Below are positions 16,786-25,748 of a stretch of 64,000 nucleotides of DNA, piece after piece (position 1 is the first letter of the stretch; each line of letters starts with the position of its first letter). Location of the stretch: assembly GCA_000153445.1 (NCBI GenBank), contig CH672396.1, positions 748,172 through 812,171 on the forward strand, written 5' to 3'. Origin of the DNA: a gamma proteobacterium HTCC2207 (GTDB lineage: Bacteria > Pseudomonadota > Gammaproteobacteria > Pseudomonadales > Porticoccaceae). A model generated the notes under the pieces. That model did no database searches. It saw nothing but the letters and a program-made list of their open reading frames with translations, and was not told where the DNA came from. The translations under genes and the position numbers were made by a program.

Positions 16786-18258
16786 ATGCGATATCTCATC
16801 CCTATGCTTTCATTCTTTATTTGCCCTTTGATAACGGGCAATGTGTTCGCAGACGTTGCTCCTCAGAAGCCGCCAAATATTGTAATGATTGTTGTTGACG
16901 ATATGCGCTTCGATGAATTTGGTAAGGGGGGGCACCCATTTCTAGAGACCCCGCAGATCGATCTGATGGTCAAACAGGGAGTGAGCTTTTCCAGAGCATA
17001 CGCAGTAACACCGCTGTGCTCACCGAATCGTGCCAGCCTGCTTACGGGGCAATATCCGTCAAGACACGGGGTATTGGATAATACATCCCGATCAAATTTA
17101 AGCCATCGGCTAGAGCTGTTTCCGGGATTGCTCCAATCGGCAGGCTACCGAACTGCACATGTCGGCAAATGGCACATGGGTAACGATCCCTCGCCAAGAC
17201 CTGGATATGACTATTGGGTGAGTTATGCAGGTCATGGCAAACTCATCAACCCAGAGTTGTATGAGCAAGGTGAGACGCGCGTAGTCAATGGATATATGAC
17301 TGACATTCTTACACAGAGAGCAGTGCGATTTATTCATGACTCGGCAAGTCAGCCATTCTTTCTTTATATCGGCCACAAGGCTGTTCACCCTGAAGCATCG
17401 CAGCGCAACGATGGTAGTGCCGATCTCTCAGTAAAGCGCGAATTTATTCCAGCGAAACGCCATCAAGGTAAATATAAAAACGCTGAGGTAAATACTGTAG
17501 AGCGATATATTGCGACACAGGATTTCAGCCCCTTGAACGAGTCTTTGGCTATCAGACACATGTTGGAAAAATCAGACGAGCGTTGGTATCGCTGGATTAA
17601 TTCAGGTTTCTCTGAGGATACCATCCGCGCGCGAGCGGAAATGATGCTTTCTGTCGATGAAAGCCTGGGTGAAATTGTAAAGACATTGCAAAATATGGAC
17701 TTGCTCGATAACACCCTGATTATTTTTACCAGTGATAATGGCTACTTTTATGGTGAGCATGGACTGACCATTGAGAGAAGGTACCCCTATGAAGAAGCAA
17801 TCAAAGTCCCCCTCATTATCAGAAAGCCAAAAACTGAAAACGCACAAACCTCATCAACAATAGCAGATACCTTGGTCGCATCAATCGACCTAGCTCCGAC
17901 AATTTTAGAATATGCCAATATTGATATACCTGTATCCATGCAGGGTCAATCACTCCATAGTGTGCTGGAAGGTGGGGACAAGCCCGCGCGAGAGGCAGTT
18001 TTTATTGAACACTTTGCACATGAAAATCCGTTTATCTGGACCGCAAATATCGACTATAAAGCGCTAATCTCGCAGCAGTATAAGCTTATAAAGTGGAATC
18101 GATACGATAATGAATATGAGATGTACAACCTCGAAGAAGATCCCGGGGAGATTAATAACCTCGCTGACGAGGACGTTTACAAGAACAGGCTTACCGAGCT
18201 GCTTGATCAGTTAAGAACAGAGACGTTAAATGCGTTGGGTCTGCCATCGGGCAGTTGA
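16786..18258 (+). CDS. Exported type I sulfatase
   Basis: 490 residues with a Sec signal ending near NVFADV. The metal site starts MIVVDDMR. The formylglycine signature CSPNRASLLTG (about 77-87) has cysteine, so maturation by a formylglycine-generating enzyme is needed; none is in this window. GKWHMG, the conserved lysine-histidine region, is near 127-132, and TSDNGYFYGEHGL near 310-322 carries the C-terminal metal ligands DN. It hydrolyses a sulfate ester of an unknown organic substrate in the periplasm. Divergent from the M20 peptidase across a 130-base control region, it closes the FecI/TonB/lyase/peptidase cluster. Confidence 0.88.
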   Translation: MRYLIPMLSFFICPLITGNVFADVAPQKPPNIVMIVVDDMRFDEFGKGGHPFLETPQIDLMVKQGVSFSRAYAVTPLCSPNRASLLTGQYPSRHGVLDNTSRSNLSHRLELFPGLLQSAGYRTAHVGKWHMGNDPSPRPGYDYWVSYAGHGKLINPELYEQGETRVVNGYMTDILTQRAVRFIHDSASQPFFLYIGHKAVHPEASQRNDGSADLSVKREFIPAKRHQGKYKNAEVNTVERYIATQDFSPLNESLAIRHMLEKSDERWYRWINSGFSEDTIRARAEMMLSVDESLGEIVKTLQNMDLLDNTLIIFTSDNGYFYGEHGLTIERRYPYEEAIKVPLIIRKPKTENAQTSSTIADTLVASIDLAPTILEYANIDIPVSMQGQSLHSVLEGGDKPAREAVFIEHFAHENPFIWTANIDYKALISQQYKLIKWNRYDNEYEMYNLEEDPGEINNLADEDVYKNRLTELLDQLRTETLNALGLPSGS

Positions 18259-18541
18259 TCAACGTTACAGCTCAGTGTCCTTCGTTAGATTCGTTGACGA
18301 AGGCATTCGGCGTTGATGATCTCAGAGCCAAACTGGGGGGCTTACACGGGGCGAGAATTGATAGTCAGCAGGCGGCTCGGGTTACAGAGACAATGAGGCA
18401 ATATGGAATCATGTAATTATTTTACAATATCCCTGGCTCAATCATTTTTCGAATTGGGCCAAAACATCGCCATTCCAGAGCAGACAATTGATAGCGTCTA
18501 ATGTTATGCCCGCTTTAGTAAGCACCTATAAACAACAGTGA

Positions 18542-18700
18542 ATTTGCGGGATAGAGAAACCAAAAACCTTTCACAAAATTCGAACTTGGCTCATTGAAAA
18601 AAATAGTGACAACGCCTCTTATTTTGGGTCATGTGCGCGAAATACCAAGATCGAGTCTTTAGAGGATATAGACATTATGGTCAGCTTAATGGCCGAGTGA
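18542..18700 (+). pseudogene. Nucleotidyltransferase fragment (CD-NTase-like N-terminal piece)
   Basis: A 52-residue open stretch reads KIRTWLIEKNSD and then FGSCARNTKIESLEDIDIMV. This has the G-S-x2-R-x-T and D-x-D pattern of nucleotidyltransferase-fold proteins, including SMODS/CBASS synthases. It stops at TGA 18698-18700 straight after the catalytic aspartates and has no start, so it is a remnant. Just before it, 18240-18415 is another open stretch that I cannot assign. The rest of 18259-18766 shows nothing coding. Confidence 0.35.
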
Positions 18701-18766
18701 TTTACCTATTTCGAAGTGTAATTCACCCTGAAATACGACTAACCTCGGCATCCCCTTTTTTTTATT

Positions 18767-19357
18767 TCAGCATTTAGCTGCGCGTAATTCCGTCAGTTTC
18801 TCTAAAACAAAATCGATACGATCTTGCCCCCAAAAGATTTCCTCTCCAATGATAAAAGAGGGCACACCAATAGCACCATCTGTAGATGCTTCTGCGGCGT
18901 TGGCTGCGAGAGTACTTAGATAAACAGGGTTCTTTGACGCAGTGATGACCAAATCTGCATCTAGATTAAGGCGCTTGGCGACTTCGCGTAATACAGATTC
19001 CTCACCGATGTTCTGGCCTTCAGCCCATTCAATGCGCATCGTCTCTACAATATACTCACGCAGCACACCTTGCTCTTGGGCATAGAGCGATGCGGCGCCC
19101 GCCGCGGTGGGCTCTGTATCGGCTGGTGGTGGTATCACAGGTATTCCTAGTCGACGCGCGAAGCGGCTCATATCTTGGCGAGCAATTGGCAGTTTGCTTT
19201 TGGCGCGTTCCGGAGGCGAGCGCAGATCCCAGCCGCCTACGGGGCGCCAGAGTATATTGACATTGAAATCATCAACTATTGACCACATAGTTTTGGAAGC
19301 CAGATAGCAGTATGGACTGCGAAAGTTAAAGTAGACTTTGACGTCAATATTGTTCAT
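18767..19357 (-). CDS. 2-hydroxychromene-2-carboxylate isomerase-like / DsbA-fold (kappa-GST) protein
   Basis: 196 residues. It has a thioredoxin fold with a helical insertion: FNFRSPYCYLAS at about 11-22 supplies the active-site serine, GVPSFIIGEEIFWGQDR near 164-180 contains the cis-proline loop. Both are typical of NahD/HCCA isomerases and kappa-class GSTs. The isomerase acts in naphthalene-type pathways with glutathione, a step absent from phenol catabolism. As the last gene of the phenol operon (36 bases after a DUF1329 gene) it may widen the range to bicyclic aromatics or perform glutathione-dependent isomerisation or detoxification. Specific substrate unknown. Confidence 0.72.
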   Translation of the reverse strand: MNNIDVKVYFNFRSPYCYLASKTMWSIVDDFNVNILWRPVGGWDLRSPPERAKSKLPIARQDMSRFARRLGIPVIPPPADTEPTAAGAASLYAQEQGVLREYIVETMRIEWAEGQNIGEESVLREVAKRLNLDADLVITASKNPVYLSTLAANAAEASTDGAIGVPSFIIGEEIFWGQDRIDFVLEKLTELRAAKC

Positions 19358-19392
19358 AGCGTTGTTCCTTTTTCGAGTAGATCTCTAGCCGA

Positions 19393-20700
19393 TTAGCGAC
19401 CTTGGCTGCGCATATGTTGGGTAGTGAATTGGCGGTTGCGCAGCGGCGTTATTGCAATACGACTTTTTAATTGGAGTGTTGTGCAATGTTCAGCCTGCAG
19501 ATCAATCATGCCGACAGCCTCGGTCATCAATCCTTGCCATGCTATGCTCTCTGGACGATGTAGCGCTGAAGAGCTGGCTGCTGCAATGCTTATTTTCCAA
19601 AGGTTACCGGCGTTGTCATAGATACGGCTGAGCAGCGGCGCATAGGTGGCGGCATCAATTATGTAGTGTCGTTTGGATAGCGGGTGGCTAGGATCTCGAG
19701 GGATGGCCTCTAAATGGTGTACTTTTCGCAGCTGCCAAGTAACGTTGGGAAAGCAGTGGCCAGCGCCGCTGAATTCGATTAGTTGAAAACCGCTTTCGTC
19801 TGGGGGCTCCTGCCAGCTGGTGAGCTGTGAGTGACCGTAAATCGGGAGTAGCAATTCGTCACTGCCCAAGTACTGCCAATCCATGTCCATGATGCGACCG
19901 TTATAACCAAGAAAATCTTCAATCATTATGTCGCTGCCAAGGAAAGCATCAGTTTTTTGTCCCGTAGCCAGGCGTCGAACACGCCGCTGCGAACTCATGT
20001 ACATCCATGCCTGCTCGGTGACACTGTCGACTTCATTGCGGTGTATGAGCAACTGTGTGTTGCGAATATCTTGCGGTGCTTTGACCTGAAGATAGAGTGC
20101 GGTATAGAGGTTGGAGGGATTATTTGCCAGTGCCGGTATTGGCTTGTCGGTGTGGCGGTATTTGTAACGCAAAATCGCGCCATACATTTTTAAAGTGCGC
20201 TCGATCTTGTCTTTGCGCATATCGCGATAGTGCCAATTAAACTGCTCTGTTTCAGTTTCGTCAGGGGCGTAGCTATACCGCATATTCCACGCTGCTTTTA
20301 ACCCCGCTTGAGGGTCGCTGCTTTCTAGTTTTAAGAACGGGCGACCCCCAGCATAGCCGAGAAGTTCTCCCGGAGCATCGCCAATAGCCGTTTCGTAAAG
20401 ATTTTCTTCACTGGCCTTGCGGTAGTTCGGGTGTATCGGTATTTCAAGAGACGGACCAAGTGTCAGAGTTAGTGCTTGATCGCCAATCAAGTCGGCGACC
20501 GAATCGTCCAACCACTGCCTGTAGCTAGCAATATTACTGCTATTAATTCGTGTGCCCGCACTGAGTTTAGTCGCTTCATAGCTGCTCAGTAGCGGATTAA
20601 ATTCTGCGTCAAGGTTGTCGCCTGCGAAAGCTATTGAACTCACTAGTAGACTGGCTAGGGCTGCCAGATTGCATTGATTCGAGGTAGTGCGATTAGACAT
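19393..20700 (-). CDS. DUF1329 envelope protein, operon-distal paralogue
   Basis: About 435 residues with a signal peptide ending near SIAFAGD. The start is placed at ATG 20700, because the longer version from 20718 only adds residues in front of the signal; either overlaps the upstream gene. Its central block RRVRRLATGQ and DAFLGSDIMIEDF is nearly identical to the DUF1329 protein at 39665-40972, so both arms of the phenol locus carry a copy. DUF1329 proteins are predicted beta-rich, LolA/LolB-like envelope proteins that travel with DUF1302 barrels and RND proteins. Role in moving hydrophobic aromatics or in lipid handling is inference. Confidence 0.82.
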   Translation of the reverse strand: MSNRTTSNQCNLAALASLLVSSIAFAGDNLDAEFNPLLSSYEATKLSAGTRINSSNIASYRQWLDDSVADLIGDQALTLTLGPSLEIPIHPNYRKASEENLYETAIGDAPGELLGYAGGRPFLKLESSDPQAGLKAAWNMRYSYAPDETETEQFNWHYRDMRKDKIERTLKMYGAILRYKYRHTDKPIPALANNPSNLYTALYLQVKAPQDIRNTQLLIHRNEVDSVTEQAWMYMSSQRRVRRLATGQKTDAFLGSDIMIEDFLGYNGRIMDMDWQYLGSDELLLPIYGHSQLTSWQEPPDESGFQLIEFSGAGHCFPNVTWQLRKVHHLEAIPRDPSHPLSKRHYIIDAATYAPLLSRIYDNAGNLWKISIAAASSSALHRPESIAWQGLMTEAVGMIDLQAEHCTTLQLKSRIAITPLRNRQFTTQHMRSQGR

Positions 20701-21298
20701 AGAGCCAACTCTTAACATAATGAGTTACGCGCGGCATAACTAGGTAGGTCATCAGCAGCACCTGCATAGTTACGATGACGGCTGTGCGGCTGTGAATGCC
20801 CCAATCGCCAATCCAAGGAGCTAGCATGAAGTTGAGTGCGATAATTAGGTTATACACCACCGCTATTAGAATAATACTCATCCGCCACTTAACGGGTTGC
20901 TTAGCACTGGCTACTTGGGGAAATTCAAACCACACTTCAAGACCAGTCGCGGTTTTAAATTTCGCTTCGCCCTCAATCATCCCATCAATTTTTTCCATCC
21001 ACATTTGGCGTTGCGAAGAGTGCTGCCAAGCCTTGGCATGGTCCATGTTATCGAACCGATAAATAATGGTATAGCGACGCGACCCGAGACTTGGTCTGAT
21101 GACATTGACGCCGAGGTGGCCGCTAAAACGACTGGATTCTGTAGTAATTTCAGAGATCCATGCTTCGTAATCGGCTTCGCGCCCAGCGACTACATCGCGA
21201 CTTACCGAGACAGTGACATAATTGTTTGCTATAGAGTTCTCAATCACGGCATCGTTTCGTGAGACGGTGGTCTCCAATTGGCTATCAATGATAGTCAT
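20693..21298 (-). CDS. Membrane-anchored antibiotic-biosynthesis-monooxygenase (ABM)-domain protein
   Basis: 201 residues. Residues about 25-120 form a dimeric ferredoxin-like ABM domain ([20 protein letters not shown], then [10 protein letters not shown] and [16 protein letters not shown]). Residues about 137-200 contain two to three membrane helices. It overlaps the DmpG gene by ATGA and the next DUF1329 gene, so it is part of the phenol operon. ABM domains include quinol/quinone monooxygenases and haem-degrading enzymes; many have unknown roles. A membrane-attached quinone- or aromatic-handling function fits the setting, but catalysis is not established by sequence. Confidence 0.72.
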   Translation of the reverse strand: MTIIDSQLETTVSRNDAVIENSIANNYVTVSVSRDVVAGREADYEAWISEITTESSRFSGHLGVNVIRPSLGSRRYTIIYRFDNMDHAKAWQHSSQRQMWMEKIDGMIEGEAKFKTATGLEVWFEFPQVASAKQPVKWRMSIILIAVVYNLIIALNFMLAPWIGDWGIHSRTAVIVTMQVLLMTYLVMPRVTHYVKSWLYV

Positions 21299-22329
21299 TC
21301 GGGTGATAGACCAAGATCTTTGGCCATTGTCAGTGCCAAATCTTCAATCATGTCTTCTTGGCCACCTACGGTTCCACGCCTGCCTAACTCAACCAGAATG
21401 TCGCGAGCCGAGACGCCATATTTTTTCTCGGCGCGTTGGGCAAACAGCAAAAATGAACTGTAAACACCAGCATAACCGAGGGTGAGCGCATCGCGGTCGA
21501 TACGGATGATATGGTCCATCATCGGCGTGACCAGATCTTCAGCGACATCCATGATTTTATAAAGATCAATGCCATCCTCAACGCCCATGCGGTGCAATAC
21601 TGCGACAAACACTTCTAGTGGTGTGTTGCCGGCACCAGCGCCTAAGCCTGCTACTGAGCCGTCGATGCGGTTGGCACCGGCTTCGATGGCGGCAAGAGAG
21701 TTTGCGATACCCATGCCCAAGTTATGGTGGCCGTGAAAGCCAAGTTCAGTTCTTGGGTCGAGTTCTCTGCGGAGCAAGCCAATCTTCTCACTCACTTCGG
21801 CGGGCAACATATAGCCTGCTGAGTCGGTGCAGTAGAGGCAGTTGGCACCGTAAGATTCCATCAGTTTGGCTTGTGTTAAAAGGTCTTTAGCGCTGACTTT
21901 ATGCGCCATCATCAGGAAGCCGACCGTATCTAATCCCATTTTGGCGGCCATGCCGATGTGCTGCTCCGAGACGTCGGCCTCAGTGCAATGGGTAGCCACG
22001 CGAATAGTCGATACACCGTGATCTACTGCCATTTTTAAATGGTCGATAGTGCCGATGCCCGGCAGTAATAACGCTGAAATTTTAGCCTTTTTCATTTTAG
22101 GTATCACCGCACTGAAGTAGTCCTCATCGCTGTGCGCGGGGAAGCCATAGTTGACTGATGTGCCGCCGAGTCCATCACCGTGAGTCACTTCAATTAATGG
22201 CATACCAGCCTCATCAAGCGCTGTGGCAATAGAGACCATTTCATCGAGGCTAATTTGGTGCTGCTTGGCGTGCATGCCATCGCGCAGGCTCATATCGTGT
22301 AACGTGACTTTTTTTCCAGTTAAATCCAT
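21295..22329 (-). CDS. dmpG: 4-hydroxy-2-oxovalerate aldolase
   Basis: 344 residues. A TIM-barrel class II aldolase that splits 4-hydroxy-2-oxovalerate to pyruvate and acetaldehyde, the final carbon-carbon cleavage of the meta pathway. It has the early metal-binding motif LRDGMHA (about 16-22), [10 protein letters not shown], the metal-ligand [10 protein letters not shown] (about 198-207) and the C-terminal dimerisation region that docks the acylating aldehyde dehydrogenase. The gene follows dmpF by 15 bases; the two proteins form a substrate-channelling complex. Length matches DmpG/BphI. Confidence 0.93.
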   Translation of the reverse strand: MDLTGKKVTLHDMSLRDGMHAKQHQISLDEMVSIATALDEAGMPLIEVTHGDGLGGTSVNYGFPAHSDEDYFSAVIPKMKKAKISALLLPGIGTIDHLKMAVDHGVSTIRVATHCTEADVSEQHIGMAAKMGLDTVGFLMMAHKVSAKDLLTQAKLMESYGANCLYCTDSAGYMLPAEVSEKIGLLRRELDPRTELGFHGHHNLGMGIANSLAAIEAGANRIDGSVAGLGAGAGNTPLEVFVAVLHRMGVEDGIDLYKIMDVAEDLVTPMMDHIIRIDRDALTLGYAGVYSSFLLFAQRAEKKYGVSARDILVELGRRGTVGGQEDMIEDLALTMAKDLGLSPE

Positions 22330-22344
22330 TGTTTTCTCTCCCAG

Positions 22345-23253
22345 TTAGCCACGTGCCGGTAATTGAATGGCGCCGCTGGCGGCTTCTTCTGCAAATAATT
22401 CGGCAGTGCGCAGCCCCGCTGCGGTCATGATGTCTAGGTTGCCCGCATACTTGGGCAGGAAGTCACCAAGCCCCTGTACTTCCATGAAAATAGTGACGCG
22501 GTTACCGTCAAAAATAGGGCCATTAACTAGTTGGTAACCTGGCACATATTGCTGCACTTTTTCTACCATAGCCTGAACAGAGGCGATGATCGCAGCCTGG
22601 TCCGGTTCCGTTTCAGTGAGACAGTGAATGGTGTCGCGCATCATTAAAGGCGGCTCAGCAGGGTTGACGACAATAATGGCTTTACCCTTTTGGGCTCCAC
22701 CCACCTGTTCGATACCGGCTGCGGTGGTACGTGTAAATTCGTCGATATTTTTGCGCGTGCCGGGACCGATTGATTTAGACGCAACAGTAGCGACAATTTC
22801 ACCGTAGGTGACCGCTTGCACTTGCGAGACTGCGGCTACCATGGGGATGGTAGCCTGGCCTCCACAGGTGACCATATTAACGTTCATCTCCAGTTGGCTC
22901 GCATGTTGCTGCAAGTTGACCGGAGGCACGCAAAAAGGACCGATGGCGGCAGGTGTTAAATCGATCATGATGACGCCGAGATCATTAACTTTCTTTGAGT
23001 TATCTGCATGTACGTAGGCTGATGTGGCATCAAATGCGATGCGGATATCATCCTCGATAATATAAGGCACCAGACCGTCGACACCTGTAGTGGATACTTT
23101 CATGCCAAACTCTCGAGCGCGGCGGATGCCTTCTGACTCTTCGATGCCGACCATCCATACGGGCTCAATCCACTCGCTGCGCATCGCCTTCATTAACAGA
23201 TCGGTACCTATATTACCGGGGCCAATAATCGCTGCTCTAAGCTTTTTACTCAT
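22345..23253 (-). CDS. dmpF: Acetaldehyde dehydrogenase (acylating)
   Basis: 302 residues. Converts acetaldehyde, CoA and NAD to acetyl-CoA, taking its substrate from DmpG. It begins with the Rossmann motif [14 protein letters not shown] and has the catalytic cysteine in [11 protein letters not shown] (about 128-138). The [18 protein letters not shown] region matches DmpF/BphJ. Length is normal. It lies between the decarboxylase gene and dmpG, tightly spaced on both sides. Confidence 0.93.
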   Translation of the reverse strand: MSKKLRAAIIGPGNIGTDLLMKAMRSEWIEPVWMVGIEESEGIRRAREFGMKVSTTGVDGLVPYIIEDDIRIAFDATSAYVHADNSKKVNDLGVIMIDLTPAAIGPFCVPPVNLQQHASQLEMNVNMVTCGGQATIPMVAAVSQVQAVTYGEIVATVASKSIGPGTRKNIDEFTRTTAAGIEQVGGAQKGKAIIVVNPAEPPLMMRDTIHCLTETEPDQAAIIASVQAMVEKVQQYVPGYQLVNGPIFDGNRVTIFMEVQGLGDFLPKYAGNLDIMTAAGLRTAELFAEEAASGAIQLPARG

Positions 23254-23268
23254 TTTACAAACTCCAGA

Positions 23269-24063
23269 TTAAACGAATTTCATGGTGACAGTGCCCAAGC
23301 CCTGATAGCGCACGACAATAGAATCTCCCTTTGCCACTAACACCGCGGCGGTAATACCGCCTGTCATAATGAAAGTTCCAGCGGGAATTACTTCGTCGCG
23401 CTCGGCGAGCATGGTGGCGAGCATGGCAACACTGGCAGCAGGATGGTCAAGTACAGCAGCACCGGCACCAAGTTCAATAATTTCTCCATTTTTTTGCATC
23501 ACCACACCTATTGTGCTCCAGTCAAAGTCCTCCGGTTTCGCGGCGTGACTGCCAACTACAAAGCGGGTTGATGATGAGTTATCAGCCTGGACGCTGGTCA
23601 GGTCAAATTTAAAGTCTTTGTATCTTGAGTCGATAATTTCAACTGCCGGCACCACCAACTCGGTAGCGGCGAGGACGTCCTCTACAGTAAGATTTCTACC
23701 GCTCAACTCTTTATTGGTAACAAAAGCGATTTCCGCTTCCACCTTGGGATGGATTAGTTCGTCAAATGGAACCTGGGCGCCATCAGGGAGGCTGAAGTAG
23801 TCAGCTAAAAAACCGTAGCAGGGCATTTCTACACCCATCTGCTTCATTTTGGCCCAAGAGGTAAGCCCCATTTTCATGCCGACAACTTTATGGCCTCGAG
23901 ACATTTTTCTGCGACGGATCTCCCATTGCACATCGGTGGCATCAGTGAAGGTCATGTTGGGATAGTCATCGGTGATCTTGGTTACTTCATAGGCTTGCAG
24001 CTCGGCATTTTCGAGATGCTCGGCAAGTTTTTCGATAGTTTCTTGGTCTAAAGTTCTGCTCAT
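23269..24063 (-). CDS. dmpH: 4-oxalocrotonate decarboxylase
   Basis: 264 residues from ATG 24063 (a TTG 15 bases upstream would give a longer form; GGAG stands before the ATG). Fumarylacetoacetate-hydrolase-fold enzyme of the dehydrogenative meta branch, converting 2-oxohex-3-enedioate (4-oxalocrotonate) to 2-oxopent-4-enoate and CO2. Telling stretches are GMKMGLTSWAKMKQMGVE, HPKVEAEIAFV (metal ligands E-x-E) and TGGITAAVLVAKGD. These agree with DmpH rather than with the hydratase DmpE encoded next door. Here it precedes dmpF and dmpG, whereas the Pseudomonas dmp order is E-F-G-H. Confidence 0.9.
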   Translation of the reverse strand: MSRTLDQETIEKLAEHLENAELQAYEVTKITDDYPNMTFTDATDVQWEIRRRKMSRGHKVVGMKMGLTSWAKMKQMGVEMPCYGFLADYFSLPDGAQVPFDELIHPKVEAEIAFVTNKELSGRNLTVEDVLAATELVVPAVEIIDSRYKDFKFDLTSVQADNSSSTRFVVGSHAAKPEDFDWSTIGVVMQKNGEIIELGAGAAVLDHPAASVAMLATMLAERDEVIPAGTFIMTGGITAAVLVAKGDSIVVRYQGLGTVTMKFV

Positions 24064-24078
24064 TACCTGACTCTCCAA

Positions 24079-24861
24079 TTAGCTAAAGCGAATGCGGCAG
24101 TTACCCATGCCGCCTACTTTGACATTCATTTCATCACCGGCCACTACAGGTTCGAGTGGTACCAGTGAACCTGACAGGATCAGTTCTCCTGCTTTGAGCG
24201 GAATGCCGAATTGCCCCAGGGTGTTGGCCAGCCAGGCTACACAGTTAACCGGGCTGCCGAGTGCGGCGGCACCGGCGCCGACACTCAAGGTTGCTCCGTT
24301 CTTCTCTACTACCATGCCGCAGGTGGAAAGATCCAGACTTCGCGGATCTACTGCAGCTTTTTCATTAACTACAAAAAAACCGCAAGAGGCGTTGTCTGCC
24401 ACGGTATCTTGGATCTTTATGTTCCAGTCTTCTATTCGTGAATCGACCACTTCAAAGCAGGGCATTACGGCTTCAGTTGCTGCTAGCACATCGGCATTGG
24501 TGATGCCGGGTCCGATCAGATCGCGCTTTAGTACAAAAGCAATTTCACCCTCGGCTTTAGGCTGAATGAGTAGTTGACTGATTGGCATTTCGTCGCTGTA
24601 GACCATTTTGTCGGTCAGGTAGCCAAAATCGGGCTGAAAGACCCCGAGCATGTTTTGGACGGCTTTACTTGTGGCACCTATTTTCTTGCCGATGATTTTC
24701 TCGCCTGCGGAGAGACGACACTCCAGCATATGCAACGAAATATGATAGGCATCGACTATGGTGATATTTGGGAAGCGTTCGGTAAGCGGACTCAATACGA
24801 TTCGTTTTACCATTGCTTGGTAGAGTTCGTTACCTAGCTGTTCAATGAGTTGTTTATCCAT
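24079..24861 (-). CDS. dmpE: 2-oxopent-4-enoate hydratase
   Basis: 260 residues. Adds water to 2-oxopent-4-enoate (vinylpyruvate) to give 4-hydroxy-2-oxovalerate. GKKIGATSKAVQNMLGV, QPKAEGEIAFVL (metal-binding E-x-E) and NASCGFFVV match DmpE/MhpD-type hydratases. It is paralogous to DmpH and the two form a complex in the Pseudomonas pathway. Spacing to dmpD is 38 bases. Confidence 0.92.
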   Translation of the reverse strand: MDKQLIEQLGNELYQAMVKRIVLSPLTERFPNITIVDAYHISLHMLECRLSAGEKIIGKKIGATSKAVQNMLGVFQPDFGYLTDKMVYSDEMPISQLLIQPKAEGEIAFVLKRDLIGPGITNADVLAATEAVMPCFEVVDSRIEDWNIKIQDTVADNASCGFFVVNEKAAVDPRSLDLSTCGMVVEKNGATLSVGAGAAALGSPVNCVAWLANTLGQFGIPLKAGELILSGSLVPLEPVVAGDEMNVKVGGMGNCRIRFS

Positions 24862-24899
24862 AAGGTATGACTCTCGAGTAAATTGGGGATTGGATTTTG

Positions 24900-25742
24900 T
24901 TAGGCTGTTTCAGCGAAAAAATTCTCTAATAGCTTACAGAACCGATCAGTGTGCTCTATTTGAGTCCAATGGCCGCAGCGGCCAAATACATGGAGTTGAG
25001 CATCGTCTATCCAATTGGCTAGCGTTAAGCTGCTCTGCAATGGAATAACTTCATCTTCACGGCCATGTATCACAAGAGCAGGCTGTTTGATTTTTTTGAC
25101 ATCGACCTCAGCGCTGCTCAGCGCGTCAACCCAGCGCTGTCTTGGCGCCGGAAACATAGCCTCAAATGACGCCTGAAAACCGGGTCGGATACTGGCTTGA
25201 TAGCGCAGCTGTGCAAGTTCGTCAGTGACCAAGCTGCGGTCGTAGGCAAACAAATCCATCAGTTCTCGCATGGTCTCGAACGATGGGGTATAGCCCCATA
25301 CACGATCTAATCCGTCGGTAATTGGAAACGCTACACCAGCAGCTCCCATCAACACCATTTTTTTCACCCTGGTGGGGTGGCGGATGGTGAAGGCCAATGC
25401 GAGAGCACCGCCAAAGCTGTTGCCGACAATGTCGACACTCTCCAGTTCAAGGGCATCGATAAAGGCGAGCAAATGTGCGACCCATGTGTCGAGCGAATAG
25501 CAGTTACCTTCCGGTCGGTCGGTATAGCCAAAGCCGAGCATGTCGGGGGCGATCACCCGTCTTGTTTTGCTTAGCTCAGGAAGCACCAGTCGCCAATTTG
25601 CCCAAGCAGTGACACCCGGTCCAGAGCCATGTACTAGGAGCACCGGGTCACCACTCCCCATAGAGTGGTAGTTGGTGTTGATACCATTAGCCAGGATAGA
25701 GTCGCCGATCTCGGGGTTGCTGGTCTTATGCATTTTCTTCAA
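24900..25742 (-). CDS. dmpD: 2-hydroxymuconate semialdehyde hydrolase
   Basis: 280 residues. Alpha/beta hydrolase of the hydrolytic meta branch, cutting the ring-fission product to 2-oxopent-4-enoate plus formate (or acetate from methylcatechols). It has the oxyanion region HGSGPGVTAWANW (about 39-51), the nucleophile elbow GNSFGGALAL (S near 112), acid D in IHGREDEVIP and base H in RCGHWTQIE near the C-terminus. Length matches DmpD/XylF. It is six bases downstream of dmpC. Confidence 0.92.
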   Translation of the reverse strand: MKKMHKTSNPEIGDSILANGINTNYHSMGSGDPVLLVHGSGPGVTAWANWRLVLPELSKTRRVIAPDMLGFGYTDRPEGNCYSLDTWVAHLLAFIDALELESVDIVGNSFGGALALAFTIRHPTRVKKMVLMGAAGVAFPITDGLDRVWGYTPSFETMRELMDLFAYDRSLVTDELAQLRYQASIRPGFQASFEAMFPAPRQRWVDALSSAEVDVKKIKQPALVIHGREDEVIPLQSSLTLANWIDDAQLHVFGRCGHWTQIEHTDRFCKLLENFFAETA

Positions 25743-25748
25743 GCATCC

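Noticed and set aside
18240-18415. Open frame overlapping the end of the sulfatase gene
   Set aside because: No start of its own and no family resemblance; overlaps the sulfatase 3' end in another frame.
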